Below are positions 46,243-57,784 of a stretch of DNA of 64,000 bases, in pieces. Position 1 is the stretch's first letter, and each line of letters opens with the position of its first letter. The position numbers and the translations under genes are program-made. The stretch is taken from assembly GCA_014529385.2 (NCBI GenBank), contig CM043946.1, positions 21,630,577 to 21,694,576 on the forward strand, in the 5' to 3' direction. This DNA is from Adiantum capillus-veneris (lineage: Eukaryota > Streptophyta > Polypodiopsida > Polypodiales > Pteridaceae). The notes below the pieces were generated by a model, which did no database searches, had not been told where the DNA came from, and saw only the letters and a program-made list of their open reading frames with translations.

Positions 46243-46251
46243 AGCTCTTGC
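46211..46251. repeat. G homopolymer, 41 bp
   Basis: An uninterrupted run of 41 G (46211-46251); a 14 bp G run occurs at 45835-45848 in the duplicate copy. It would form G-quadruplex DNA. The length should be treated with caution. Confidence 0.85.
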
Positions 46252-48131
46252 TCTCTATACATCTAACATTACATCTTTATATCATCCTCATACACAATAA
46301 TTTTGCAATTTTTTTCATTGTAAAGGCCCCCAGGGCCCTCAGCAAAGCTTCTAGCTTCCAATCGGCTTCAAATCTGTCTGTGTCTCACATGAATTTGTTC
46401 ACCTCGTCGTGCTCTTCAACCATTGTGTGATGCAAAAAAATCATACCTTGCTCAAGTTCTCCAAAAATCAACGTGCAAGTTGGCAATTTCTTTAAAAATG
46501 ATGTAAAACAGACATTTCTTACTTTTTCCTTAATCTACAAGCTCCGACGAGCAGTAAAACCATGAATATCTAAAAATACTCAAAGAACCAATGTTTTTCA
46601 TTGTGTTAAGGACTATATTTCCTACATACAAAACTTTCGCAAAATCTCACCTATCACCTTCAAAAGTGGCTTCCAAGGAGTGCTCTCGGTCAAAATTTGA
46701 AACTGAAGGAAAACAATCAGAATAAACTCATAGACTGTTTACAAACTTTAAAATAACCAAAATTTGCTTCAAAAAAAAGTTATTGCTACAAATTTGAAAA
46801 TAGGCCCCCCTTGGACTTCCCACAACGATAGAAATCAAAGGGTTCAAGGAGAGGTATGGTGTCACAAGTGCATAGTAGGAATCTCATCAAGGTTTATTCC
46901 GTCAAGATCTCTTGTACTTTATCATGTCTTCTCATGTACAATCTTATTAAACAAAAATAAATTCATACTTTAAATGACTACAAATCTTATTTAACTTATC
47001 AAACAATCTAAAATATGGTAGACCTAGAGTGCTCTTACACATCAACAAACAAAAAAGTCCAAATTTCTTCTCATTAACTTTGATAAACATACATTCATGA
47101 ACAACTTCCAAGGGGTAGAGCAGTCATAGTTCTTACATCCATTCCATGACATGGTATGCTCATGGGGTGACATATCACATAAAAATATCTTTGGTGGGGG
47201 TGCTCTCATGTTAGGAAAGGGTGTGTTGCTGATGAAAAGTTGTTGTATTGTCTTACTACGGATCTCTCCATGTTAGCCTAATGATTTTTGGTGTAGTGGG
47301 AGCCACATTGATTGAGGAGAGCTTTGTGCCACCATAAAAGCTTCATGTTATGCTAGTTTCTTGAGCCATTCTTGCAAGCAACGCCACTCAACTAGCATAG
47401 TAAGAGGTCACCTCGTATCATGACGTGTTAGAGACATGTTCTTCAAACAAAAACATGTATGAGTTTAACATTTGCAAGTTGTATAATAAAGATACTTGTT
47501 AAGTATATGCTGTACAAATTTGCAAGTATTTTCATCCAATTGGGAATAAACAATCCTAAAATATACATTAGTATGAGATTAGCCACCTCTAATAAGCATG
47601 GATTTGAAGCACCTCCTTGCAAAATGTAACAAACAAGGTTAATTTAGAGGAAAAGTGGTGACACTTGACCTCTCTAACCTATAGCCTTTCACTATTTGTG
47701 TACAAAAGCAACTTTTGTGCCAAGCACTACAAAACAAGTAGAGGCAACCCTTTAGACTTCAAAGTCTATGATAAGAAGAACACAAACAAAAGTAAGAAGT
47801 ATATTGTTACCTTGCACCAAGGGGTGTTTCTTTCAAATATGTGATGGTATTGGCAAGCTTCATAATGTACACATCCTTTTCGTGCAATTGTTGCGGGAGA
47901 GTTTCAACCTCCCTCTTTGAAGAGACAATACTTTCTTGTAATGCCACTATTTTGAGTTGAAGAGCTTAACATTCGTACATCGACGACTGCAAAGAAGCAC
48001 CTGCACCCATACACAACCAGTTGCAATAGCCTAACAAGCCTACTTCTCCGCTCCCAAGATATTTAAGAGCCATCAATATTCGTCTCACCGCCGCGACGAT
48101 ACGATGTTCTTGGGATGACCTCTACTCACCC

Positions 48132-48400
48132 TCACGTGCGGCCTTTGGTGCAAACACCGCAGAAAAGCAAATATGTACGCTTTTGTTGTGCAGAGTACAT
48201 GGTGGTGGAGGCATACGATTTGTGATGTCCGTGAGTACCATGGCGGTTGTTGCGTGAGGAAGCAAAGGATGAAAAGAGAGAAGGGGGAGGGAGAGGGAGG
48301 AATATGGGAGGAGAGAAGGGGACAGGGGGGAGAGGGAGAGAGAGGGGAGGAGGAAGAGAGGAGGGAGGAGGAGAAGAGAACAAAGGTTTTTTTTTTTTGA
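48132..48400. repeat. Purine-rich low-complexity tract
   Basis: An AGGAGAGGG-type tract (48265-48390) with spurious long frames on both strands. No gene. Confidence 0.8.
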
Positions 48401-48800
48401 ATAAATTGTTTTTTGAAAAAGTGGACTTTTAGTACTTATAGGTCTAAAAAAATATCCAAAAAATGATTTTTTGATACGTATATATATTGGGGAAGAGTTT
48501 TAAGTCAAAAATAAGTAAAAATAATTTTTTTGAAAAAAATCAAATTTTGGTTCTTAGTGACCCACGTTTTTGCTGATGTGACCACACCCCTTTACTCCCT
48601 TCACTTTCAAAAAAGCTAGAGAGAGAAAGTGACCTCCTAGATCCACATCCTACATGTGTCTAAGAAAAACACTAGAAAAGCCTACTCAAAACTAGCTTCT
48701 TGAATGCCCTTGTCCCCTTAACCCTACACAACATTAGCCTTAATCCCTTAAAATTAGGATCCCTTACAAAGCCCATGCAAAGTCCATATTTCTACTAGTG

Positions 48801-50148
48801 TCGAGTAGGAATTAGCATCTTATCTCGAGATTTTGGAAGGATATGTACAAGAACCACAGTTGAGGACAACAGTTTAGAAGCTAGAGGGATGTTTCTAAAT
48901 ATACTATTTTCTTATTTTTTTGAATAATTTGTATTTATTGAAATCAGTTTATATACATGAACCGTTAAAGTTGGCAATTGTAGATCTATTGGAATTGATA
49001 AAAGCCATCAAGAATAGACGACTTTGATGTGTCATATGGTGGGTGACATCAAGCATTGTGAAGGAGTTATACCGTTAGTTCGGTGGAAGAGATCGGGGAA
49101 TGGGTATTCTTGATGCGTCATATGATGAGTGAGGGAAGCGTCAGATAGGGAATATTTCATTGTTTTGGGAGGAAATCCAAACTGGATAAAGGATTACGTG
49201 TAAATACATGGGCACAAAAATAAATATGAAATTTGAGAAGATTTTTCAAAAAAGCAAGGAATTCTTAAGTGCTTTCTGAGAAAACATCTGCTTTCCCGCA
49301 AGAAAATATATGTCTACATTGCATCTGTGCATGAGTTTGCATCCAAGGACACCTAGGAAATGCAATGTAGCATCGATTTTAGGTCACTAAGTTTTTATTG
49401 AGTTTTTAATAGGTTCATACTTTTTAAAATAAGCACGCCCAAGAGGAGGCCACCCCACATCTGCTAGAAATAGCTAGGCAGCCAATGATCCCTATCTCTC
49501 TCCTCTCTCTAAAGCTACCACCAATCTTTCTCTCTCTCCTCCCAGATATTCCAGCGTCCTCTTGCTCTGTTATTTTTGTAGGAAGTTTGCCAACTATTCC
49601 TATCATCTCGAGAGGCCTAAAAAAGCCAAAATTTATAGCACCATCTTGCTCCACAATTGCTGTAGAAAGGAGTTTGCCAACTATTCCTGCCAACTCTAAA
49701 GGCCTATAAAAGCAATCTAGCACCCCTTCTCTCAGGAAAAAATTTCTAGTGCTAGCACAAGGACACTACCACTAGGAAACTGTAAGTGATCACGAGAAGT
49801 TGACGTACAGAGGTTGCTCTTTCGTACTAGGAGCAACAAGTGGAGCTTGTGAATATGCACTATGAGTTGTTGCTTTTGTGTTTGTTCTCTTTGTAGGTAC
49901 CACATCATGGAGAAGGAGAAAGGAGGCTTTTGGGAATTCCAAAAACAGAGTCCCAAACGATCTGCAGAGCTTTACGCTTTGAGTACAAACAACAAAGGAA
50001 TTGAGAGCTCGTCTCTTGGATTTCCCTAATAGAAAGGAAATGTCCATCGAGTCTAAGATCTAGAACGAAGGGGCTTTCTCCGGTTATTGTGCTTGGAAAA
50101 AAAATTCTCCTTGTATAAGGATTCTCTTTAAGGGAGGGGACTAGTCCA
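48801..50148 (+). repeat. Family X pol end plus LTR A
   Basis: The last pol codons (48801-48868) are followed by LTR A from about 48871 to 50148 (about 1.28 kb). Its outline matches LTR B and LTR C: starts near GAGGACAA-(TG/AG)TTTAGAAG, ends AGTCCA. It carries a TATA-like TTTATAG near 49633 and ends just before an integrase fragment, not a PBS plus gag. The LTR start is set by homology to 57785. Confidence 0.7.
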
Positions 50149-51384
50149 TCTTTTGGTTCCCATTATGTGTTGATCTTCTCCCTTGTCTCCTTTCGTCAAT
50201 TTTCTATTTGTTTTCTGCTTACCATCCCCAACTGGATTGGCAGAGTGAGATCCCCAATTCCATAGTATTGAATATGGATATGTTGAAACCCTATGTGTTA
50301 GACAAAAAGTTTGATTGGGAGAAGTATTTGTCCCTTGTCTAGTTAGCGTATAACAATATCGTACATTCATCTATGGGGAAGGAATCCTTTTAGATTCTTT
50401 ATGGTAAGCAGGAAGACCATCAAGTGTAAGATCTAGAATGAAGGGGTTTTCTCCAATTATGCTTATAAAAAGAATTCTTCTTAAATAAAGATTCTCTTTA
50501 AGAGAGGGGATCTCGTTTGGTCAATATTCTATTTATTTTTTGCTTATCATCCCTAAATGGATGGGCAGAGTGAGATCCCAAATTCCATAATATTGGATAT
50601 GGATATATTGAAACCCTTTGTGTTAGACAAGAAGTTTGATTGGAAGAAGTATTTGCCCCTTCTTGAGTTAGCATATAACAATATCGTGCATTCATCTACG
50701 GGGAAGGAACCCTTTGAGATTCTTTATGGTAAGCCTTTGCTTCTATTGATCCTTTTAACTAAGAAAAAAGGATTCTTTATGGTACGCCTTTGCTTCTATT
50801 GATCCTTTTAACTAAGAAAAAGATATTTGCAAAGCAAATGAGTTTTTCTAGGATATGGACATCACCTATGGGAAAATATTACGCTCTCTAGAAAACCATA
50901 AGAAATTTGCGAACAAGCATTGATGAAGGAATTTGGACTTAAGAGTCGGTCAATTGGTCTTAGTCAATTTTGAGAAGACAAGACTAAAGAAACAAGTGAC
51001 ACAAAAGGGAAAAGTGGTTTTAAAAAAATTTGATCATTATTATGGGTTGTTTAACATAATCGACTAAGTGAACGATGTGACGTTCCAATTAGAGGTGTCA
51101 CCCAATATAATGCTTTCCATAAAAGTTTACTCCAGCCATATGTGGAATCACCTTCAAGTCAGAGCCTATTGTTGAGGTTGAGGAAACCTAGAAGAAATAC
51201 TCCAATCGGAGCAGATGTTTCACCATCAGGAGCGGCCATTAAAATCTAGAAAGGTTACACAAAATTATTTGGTTAAATTCAGGAACTATTCTACTTTGGA
51301 GGCTGAGTTGATGACCAAGCAGGAATTAGCATCTTATCCCACGAATCTGGAAGGATATTTATAAGCACTATAGTTGAGGACAAT
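50149..51384 (+). pseudogene. Family X integrase fragment between LTR A and LTR B
   Basis: It shows YHPQ-TDGQSE-like coding near 50219-50250 and again at 50549-50800 (DGQSEIPNSIILDMDILKPF, KYLPLLELAYNNIVHSSTGK), with a copy of the LTR 3' end (about 50417-50510) between the two integrase pieces. A 46 bp tandem duplication lies near 50716-50815. Later RLEEIL-type and HHQERPLKSRKV-like coding reaches 51340, then the pol end. gag, protease, RT and RNase H are absent from this unit. Confidence 0.75.
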
Positions 51385-52780
51385 TGTTTAAAAGCCAGAG
51401 AGATATTTCCAAATGGACTATTTTCTTATTTTTTGAGTAATTTCTATTCAATAAAATGAGGATATTTAAATGTGTACACTTGAACTATTGAAGTTAGGAA
51501 TCGTAGATGTACTTGAATTGATAAAAACCATCAAGAATGGATAACTCTGATATGTCATATGATGGGTGACATTAAGCATCATGAACGATATTTCGGTGGG
51601 AGAGATTAGAGAATGGGTATTTGTGATGTGTCACATGATAGGTGATAGGAGCATCAGATAGGGAATACTCCAATGGTTTGAGAGTAATTCCAAACAGGAT
51701 AAAGGTTTATGCATAAAGACGTAGGCACAAGAATAAAGATGGATCTTTTTGGGAAAGCAAATTCTTTCTCATGAATGAGAAAATCTATGTTTGCATTGCA
51801 TCTATGCGTGAGGTTGCATCCAAGGATGCAAGGGAAGTGCTTGTAGCATCAATTTTCAGCTCACTAAGTTCTTATTGAGTTTTTAAACAAGTTCACACTT
51901 TTTAAAATACGTGACGACTGGCCACTTAAAAAGTGGACAGTCACCCATATTAGAAAGGCATGCCCAAGAGGAGGCACTTGTCAGTCCACTTAATATGGGT
52001 GACTTTCCACTTAAAAAGTGGACAGTCACCCATATTAAAAAGGCATGCCCAAGAGGAGGCACTTGTCAGTCCCCACATCTATTAGAAATAGCCATGGGGG
52101 ATTCACTAGGGGGGTATTCTAAGGCCAAATGGATAGATTTTACATAGGGGGTCCCATATGTAGGGGTTAAAAAGGCAATTTTGTTGCACACAGGTGGCGT
52201 CCCCCTATTACTACTAGTGAATCACCCATGGAAATAGATAGGCAGCCAATGATCCCTCTCTCTCCTCTATCTAAAGCTGCCACCATCCCTATTGTTGCAG
52301 GGATTTTATTGACTGTTCCTTCCGAGTCTAGAGGCCTATAAAAGAAACCTAGCACCCCCTCTCCCAAGCCAAAATTTACAGTGCTAGCACAAGGAAACAC
52401 TACCACCGAGAAAATGCAAGTGATTGGCAAGCAAGAAGTCTACTTACAGAGGTTGCTTTTCCATACTAGGAGCAATAGGTGAAGCTTGTGAATCTTCTCT
52501 ACTAGTTATTTCTTTTGTGTTTGTGCTCTTTACAGATACTCCATCATGAGGAAGGAACAAGGAGGCTTAAGCCTACACTCGAGAATTCTAAAAATGGAAT
52601 CCCAAACGGTATGTGGAGCTTTATGCTCTTATTACAGATGAGAAAGGAATAGAGAGCTCGTCTCTCGACTTTCCCTAATGGAAATGAAATGACCATCGAG
52701 TCTAAGATCTAGAACAGAGGGGTTTTCTTCAATTATTGTGCTTGTTAAAAGAATTCTGATTAAAGTGGGAGACCAACCCA
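51385..52780 (+). repeat. LTR B of family X (with MITE inside)
   Basis: From TGTTTAAAAG (51385) to ACCCA (52780), 1396 bp; longer than A because of a 139 bp MITE plus target duplication and a duplicated segment at 51905-52072 (two CCACTTAAAAAGTGG palindromes and GACAGTCACCCATATT). LTR C has a variant CCACTTAATAAGTGG. Confidence 0.7.
52092..52230. mobile_element. MITE, 139 bp
   Basis: The ends CCATGGGGGATTCACTA and (inverted) CATGGGTGATTCACTA form terminal repeats, and GAAATAG occurs on both sides (52085-52091 and 52231-52237). LTR A at 49469-49480 has the empty site CTAGAAATAGCTAGG. The last base is shared with the duplication, so the target duplication is 6 or 7 bp. The superfamily is not determined. 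Confidence 0.85.
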
Positions 52781-52792
52781 TCTTGTAATCCC

Positions 52793-53018
52793 TGTTGGAA
52801 TTAGGGTTGCAAAGAAACGCACATAGCTTGGAGAAGATGAAGGAATTCAAGGCACACAATAGAGAGTGTGTTACTTAGTGTGCAATGGAAAGATAGATAG
52901 CCCTAGAGTGATGGGCGTATATACAATGCTCGGGGGAAAAAACCTCCTAAAGAGGGAAAAAGAGCCCCGGCAGTCCTAATGTGTTCACACACATCACTAC
53001 CACATGTATATGGTAACA
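52793..53018 (-). repeat. 3' LTR of element 4
   Basis: TGTTGGAATTAGG to ATGGTAACA on the + strand, 226 bp. Confidence 0.9.
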
Positions 53019-53093
53019 AATCCCCCCTGGAGTGATGCGGTGAACGAGAGCTGGCACATGAGTAAAGGGAAGTGCCATGCCCTGAGGACATGA

Positions 53094-53470
53094 TCAGTCC
53101 ACAAAGGGGAGTAAGCCCAAAGCTTTGCGGAAAGCTTCAAGCTTCTCATGAGACAATGCCTTTGTGAAAAGATCCGCAAGGTTGTCCTGTGTTGGCACAT
53201 AAGCCAAGCTGATCTCTCCTGCTGAGAGCCTCTCCCTGACATAGTGGTAATGCACCTCAATATTCTTTGTGCGAGCATGAAAACCTGGGTTCCTTGCAAC
53301 TGCCAATGTGCTCTAACTGTTAGTGTAGATAGTGTTGGCAGTGTCCTATCCAACACCCAAATCATCCATAAGGCGTCTGACCCATACACACTCAACGTAG
53401 CTGTGAAGACTGCCCTGTACTCAGCCTCATAACTCGAAGTGGCCAAAGTAGGTTGCTTCTTGCTCAACCA
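53094..53470 (-). pseudogene. Copia RNase H end of element 4
   Basis: After a frameshift near 53400, the frame from 53306 to 53094 reads HARTKNIEVHYHYVRERLSA, DNLADLFTKALS and KLEAFRKALGLL, the typical copia polyprotein C-terminus. The upstream part (ATSSYEAEYRAVF, about 53430) holds the Glu of RNase H. It ends 76 bp before the 3' LTR. Confidence 0.85.
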
Positions 53471-55009
53471 TGATATACATGAACTTCCAAGCATGAAACG
53501 AAAACCACTTGTGGACACTCGCATGTCAAAACAACCAGCCCAATTTGAGTCCGAAAAAGCATGTAAGTCTGGTGGTAATGATCCCCCCTTGGGATAAAAC
53601 AAGCCAAGATGTAAAGTGCCACTAAGGTAGCGGAAAATCCTCTTGACAGCCTGCCAATGCTTAGACCCTGGGCTATGCATAAATCTGCTGACTTGTGAGA
53701 CTGCAAACTGAATATCCGGCCTCGTGTTGCATACATAAATGAGGCAGCCAATAGCAGTTTGGTAAAGAGTGACATCAGCAGGATCGCCAGCATCATGTAG
53801 ACTCAACTTCAAACATGTTTCCATGGGAGTGGCAATAGGTTTGCAATCCTCAAGTTCGAACTTACATAGCAATGTCTTTATGTAACTTTTCAAACACAAG
53901 GCAATACCACCATCACACTCCTTAAACTGTATACCCAAGTAGTGATGCAACAGCCCCAAATCTTTCATCTTGAAAGTAGCATTCAAATCAGCCTTAAATT
54001 CAGCAATATGTCTCTTATTTGGTCCACTGATCAGCAAATCATCGACATAAAGAACCACAATGAGAAGTACATCACCCTCACGCTTTACATACAATGTGCT
54101 TTCTGTTGGACTATTATGAAAGCCTCGTTTAACCAAATGAGTGTTATCTTTCTCATACAAAGCATGAGGAGATTGCTACAACCCATACAAAGCCTTCTTA
54201 CATTTGCACACTTTGTCCTCTTGTCCTTTTATGACAAAACCGCGAGGCTGCGTTACATAAACTTCCTCAAATATGTCACCATTCAAGAAAGCAGTAACAA
54301 TGTCTGATTGATGTACATCCCAACCAAAATGAGCTGCCAATGCACATAGAAAAGGCACAGTAGTCATACGACAAGTGGGAGCAAAAGTCTCTTCATAATC
54401 TATGCCTTTTTGTTGTGCATAACCTTTTGCAACAAGTCGAGCCTTATGGCGATCAATCTCACCATCTGGCTTGCGTTTCAACTTGTAAACCCACTTCATA
54501 CCAATGGCCTTTTTGCCAGGAGGAAAATCACATAAAGTCCATGTGTCATTTTCTATAAGTGCATCATATTCTGATTGCATGGCAGCCATCCAATTTTCTG
54601 AATTCTGTGCTTCATCAAAAGACAGAGGCTCCTCAACATCATGTAAGCTAGACATAGCCAAAGCATAACAATCTAATGCAGAAGATGCATGGCGAGAGCC
54701 TGAACGAGTACGACTAGACAAAGGTGCATCCAATTTACTGTCACGCAAAGTGTGCACCAGCCATTTTAGCATACCTCTAGCCTGCTCATTTTCAGCCCTT
54801 TCCTCATCAAGTACATCATGTACATCTGCATCAGTAATAGGTTGATCTAAAACATTTTCAGCAACTCCCATAGGCTGCACATTTGCCTCATTGGAACTTA
54901 CATTCATATTTCCACCACTGAAAAGAGGCAACAAAGTGTCATAAATGTCATGTGAGCTTACATTACTGTCTCTAGTACATGACAGCAAGGGCTGAACAGA
55001 ATCTTCCAC
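53400..55009 (-). pseudogene. Copia reverse transcriptase of element 4
   Basis: It has WVYKLKRKPDGEIDRHKARL, TAFLNGDIFEEVYVTQPRGF and KCKKALYGL (about 54180-54560), a stop at 54173, then the catalytic LYVDDLLIS (about 54030-54056) and GLLHHYLGI. The RPDIQFAVSQVSRFM motif and GCFDMRVSTSGF RNase H start follow. The YVDD active site is intact. One stop near 54175 and later a frameshift break it. Confidence 0.9.
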
Positions 55010-55131
55010 AACACTACATCCTGTGAAACCAGAATACGTTTTGTTTGCCGATGATACAACCTGTAACCTTTGCTTTCAGCACTATAACCAACAAAAATAC
55101 ATTTGACAGCCTTATCATCCAATTTTCTGCA

Positions 55132-56142
55132 CTACACTTGTAACACCAAAGCATATGCCAAACAGCCAAAAACACGTAGGTGCTCAATAGAGGTCTTTCT
55201 ATCATGCCATGCTTCATAAGGAGTAATAGACTGAAAATCTTTTGTAGGACCCCTATTAAGTACATAAGTGGCACACATGATGGCCTCAAGCCAAAAAGAA
55301 TGCGGCAAAGCTTGACTTTTGACCATACATTGTGCTATTTCTGTTAGTGACGTGTTTTTCCTCTCAACAACACCATTTTGCTGAGGTGTGTAAGGCACTG
55401 TACATTGGTGTTTTATCCCACGACTAGCCAGAAATGCATTAAATTCATGAGACATATACTCCCCCCCTCGATCGGAACGGAGGGTGCCCATAGTACATTT
55501 CGAGACATTTTCAACCATAACCAGAAATTGTTTGAAGCACATAAAAACTTCGGAATTCGCTTTAAGTGGGAATACCCATGCATGCCTGGAGTAATCATCA
55601 ATGAAAGTCACGAAGTACAGGTAATTTCCCAAAGATGGAGTTTGCATGGGTCCACAAACATCACTATGCACAAGCTGCAACTTGCATGTGGCTCGAACTG
55701 AACCGTCCTTTGGAAACTTAGAATGCTGCATCTTACCCAAAATACAGCCTTCACAAACATGTTTGACAGGTGCTTCAAGAGGCGGCAAAGAAGCAACCAT
55801 ATCAGATTACTGCAGACGCAGCAAACTGGCAAAATTCAGATGACCAAGACGTGCATGCCAAAGTTTTGCATTTGAAATAGCCCTTGAATCTGCAACAGCA
55901 TTTGCAAAATTTTTTCCACACTTCTCATACAAAGTGAGCTTATATAGCCCACGGCACAAAAGCCCAGATGCAACAATTTCATCACCAAAACTGAGATCAT
56001 GAATTGTACATCTGTCATCCACAAATTTGACTACAAGTCCAAGTCTAGCAAGTGCGGATACAGACAAGAGATTCTTCTTGATCCCAGGTACATAAAGTGC
56101 ATCAACAAGTGTGAAGGAGCTTCCATTAGCAGCAGTGAGCAC
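55132..56142 (-). pseudogene. Copia integrase of element 4
   Basis: A pre-integrase segment (LWHARLGHLNFASLL, about 55815-55860) and zinc motif (CEGCILGKMQ) come first, then the core: VHSDVCGP (D, about 55675), RSDRGGEYM (D, about 55465), NGVVERKN (E, about 55370). Stops near 55801 and 55135 interrupt the frame. The triad is intact. Confidence 0.9.
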
Positions 56143-56157
56143 AATCTTTCCAGCTCC

Positions 56158-56520
56158 CTAAACTGGATAAGAGGCGTTGTTGGCACAAGTGACTGAATTC
56201 CCATGAGGGACAGACTCGAGAGAGGTAAACAATTCACGATGTGAGGTAATGTGCTTTGTAGCACCACTGTCGAAATACCACACATGTGAATCTGCAGCAA
56301 CTGACAAGCATGCATCATGGACAGCAGGATTGTAAGTGCACTCTGGACTAAAAGCCCATTCTGCATCAACATCAGCAACACATTCTCCTTTCACAGAAGA
56401 CTCAACAATGGCTGCATTTGTAGTGGAACCAGCATTTGCAGCGGAACCATCCTTTTCTTCTTAGCCTCTTTGGCCTTCAACTTAGGACACGACTTGATCA
56501 AGTGATCATTACCTAAAGTG
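56158..56520 (-). pseudogene. Copia protease and gag tail of element 4
   Basis: It shows the second half of a CCHC knuckle (GNDHLIKSCPKL, about 56475-56515) and then the protease motif WYFDSGATKHIT (about 56245-56280). Everything of Gag before this is missing. TAG at 56157 likely replaces CAG. Confidence 0.85.
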
Positions 56521-56690
56521 GGAACGGAGGCCGAAATGAGCCCGAATCAGAAATCTGAGCAGACTAGGCTCTTCGAGCAAATCAGAAACATTTGTTTACC
56601 TGCAAACGCTCGCCAAAGATCACTGAAATCGGTGAAAGTGAGCAGGCGTGTACTGGAGCAGCTGGCCACTAAGCCCGGGAGGACGCAACC

Positions 56691-56703
56691 CGCTCTGATA
56701 CCA
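56691..56703 (-). promoter_or_regulatory. PBS of element 4
   Basis: The minus strand reads TGGTATCAGAGCG, the initiator Met-tRNA type, directly inside the 5' LTR (56706). Confidence 0.9.
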
Positions 56704-56705
56704 AT

Positions 56706-56932
56706 TGTTGGAATTAGGGTTGTAGAGAAACGCACACAGCTTGGAGAAGATTAAGGAAGCTCAAGGCACACAATAGAGAGTGTGTTACTTAGTGTGAAAT
56801 GGAAAGAAAGATAGCCCTAGAGTGATGGGCGTATATACAATGCTCGGGGGGAAAAACCTCCTAAAGAGGGAAAAAATGCCCCGGCGGTCCTAATGTGTTC
56901 ACACACATCACTAGTACATGTATATGGTAACA
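56706..56932 (-). repeat. 5' LTR of element 4
   Basis: TGTTGGAATTAGG to ATGGTAACA on the + strand, 227 bp. Confidence 0.9.
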
Positions 56933-57784
56933 ATACTCAATACTGTGTTGATCTTCTCCCTCGTCTCTTTTAATCAATATTCTATTTATTTTTTTCATAC
57001 CATCCCCAAACGGATGGGAAGAATGAGATCACAAAATCCATAGTATTAGATATGTTGAAACCATATGTGTCAGATAAACAGTTTGATTGGGAGAAGTATT
57101 TTCCTCTTGTTCAATATGCATATAACAATATCATACATTTGTCAACGGACAAGGAACCCTATGAGATTCTTTGTGGTAAGCCTTTTTTTCCACCAATCCT
57201 TTTTAACTAAGGAAAAGATATATGCTACAGATGAGCTTGTATGGGACATGGAAACTACCTATGGGCAAATATTACGGTCTTAGAAAATACATAAGAAAAT
57301 TGTAGACAAGCATAGAAAGAATTTGGGCTTAGCAGTAGTCAATTGGTCTTACTCAAGTTTGAGAATTGTGAGACTAAAGAAACAACCCATAAGGGAAAAG
57401 TGGTAAAATTTTCCAATCGTTAGTATGGGCCATTTATGATAATTGATCAAGTGAACGATGTGACATTCCGATTAGAGCTACCACCTAATTGGAGAATCCA
57501 TAATGCTTTCCATGTTAGTTTAGTCTGGCCATATGTGGGACCACGTCCAAGTCAACCATTTCTAAGCAACCTCCTGAGGTTGAGCAAATAGAGGAAATGC
57601 TCCAACTGGAGCATATGATTCATCACCAAAAGTGGCCACTAAAATCCAAAAAGATTACACGGAAGTACTTGAAAAAATTCAAGAACTATTCTTCTTTGGA
57701 CACTCAATTGATGACGGAGCAAGAATTAGCATCATATCCCAAGATTTTGGAAGGATATATACAAGCACTATAGTTGAGGACAAT
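56933..57784 (+). pseudogene. Family X integrase fragment between LTR B and LTR C
   Basis: It shares its left junction with 50149-50220 (TGTTGATCTTCTCCC, then ATTCTATTT-ATT) and then reads the YHPQ-type and STG/KEPYEI region (57001-57180), NWRIHN-type region (57481-57520) and the pol end KILEGY near 57750, ending TAG before LTR C. It gives the uninterrupted reference for the insertions at 26502/38825, 39163/42900 and 43233/48801. Confidence 0.8.

Larger units (their letters stand above)
45533..46290. repeat. Direct duplication flanking a hairpin and G runs
   Basis: The segment near 45536-45900 (CATTCCCAAGAACA, GGACACAAGG, CTCCTTGTTTG, AGGCCTTTGA, G run, ACACTACACCTCTATCTCAT) recurs near 46106-46290 (CATTCCCAAGAACAAG, GGACACAAGG, CTCCTTGTTTG, AGGCCTTTGA, G run, ACATTACATCTTTATATCAT). 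The two copies border the hairpin at 45914-46070. Confidence 0.75.
43234..48800. mobile_element. Probable CACTA-type DNA transposon or derivative, 5.6 kb
   Basis: It interrupts family X pol: the paralogues at 51308-51330 and 57699-57730 read through this site. The right end, on the minus strand, reads CACTAGTAGAAATATGGACT (48781-48800), a CACTA-type terminus. The left end reads CATTGTTAGGAAAAATATGA (43234), a degraded version sharing AAATATG. Both ends have nearby GGGATTAAGG-TTAAT-like and GGGATTAAGGCTAAT segments. No transposase-like ORF is found, so it is non-autonomous. A 3 bp target duplication is not clear, and the class is an inference from the ends. Confidence 0.45.
52793..56932 (-). 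mobile_element. Ty1/copia element with gag deleted (element 4)
   Basis: LTRs at 52793-53018 and 56706-56932 (about 226 bp; about 14 differences by eye, near 94% identical) enclose a 3.7 kb internal region on the minus strand. Order: protease, integrase, RT, RNase H, as in copia. A PBS (TGGTATCAGAGC) lies at 56691-56703, but only about 180 bp separate it from the end of the gag zinc knuckle, so almost all of gag is gone. Five stops or shifts break pol. Flanks ATCCC and ATACT do not form a clean target duplication. It sits at the junction of LTR B and the next integrase fragment of family X. Confidence 0.9.

Noticed and set aside
48132..48432. Pro- or Gly-rich frames on both strands
   Set aside because: Low-complexity purine tract only.
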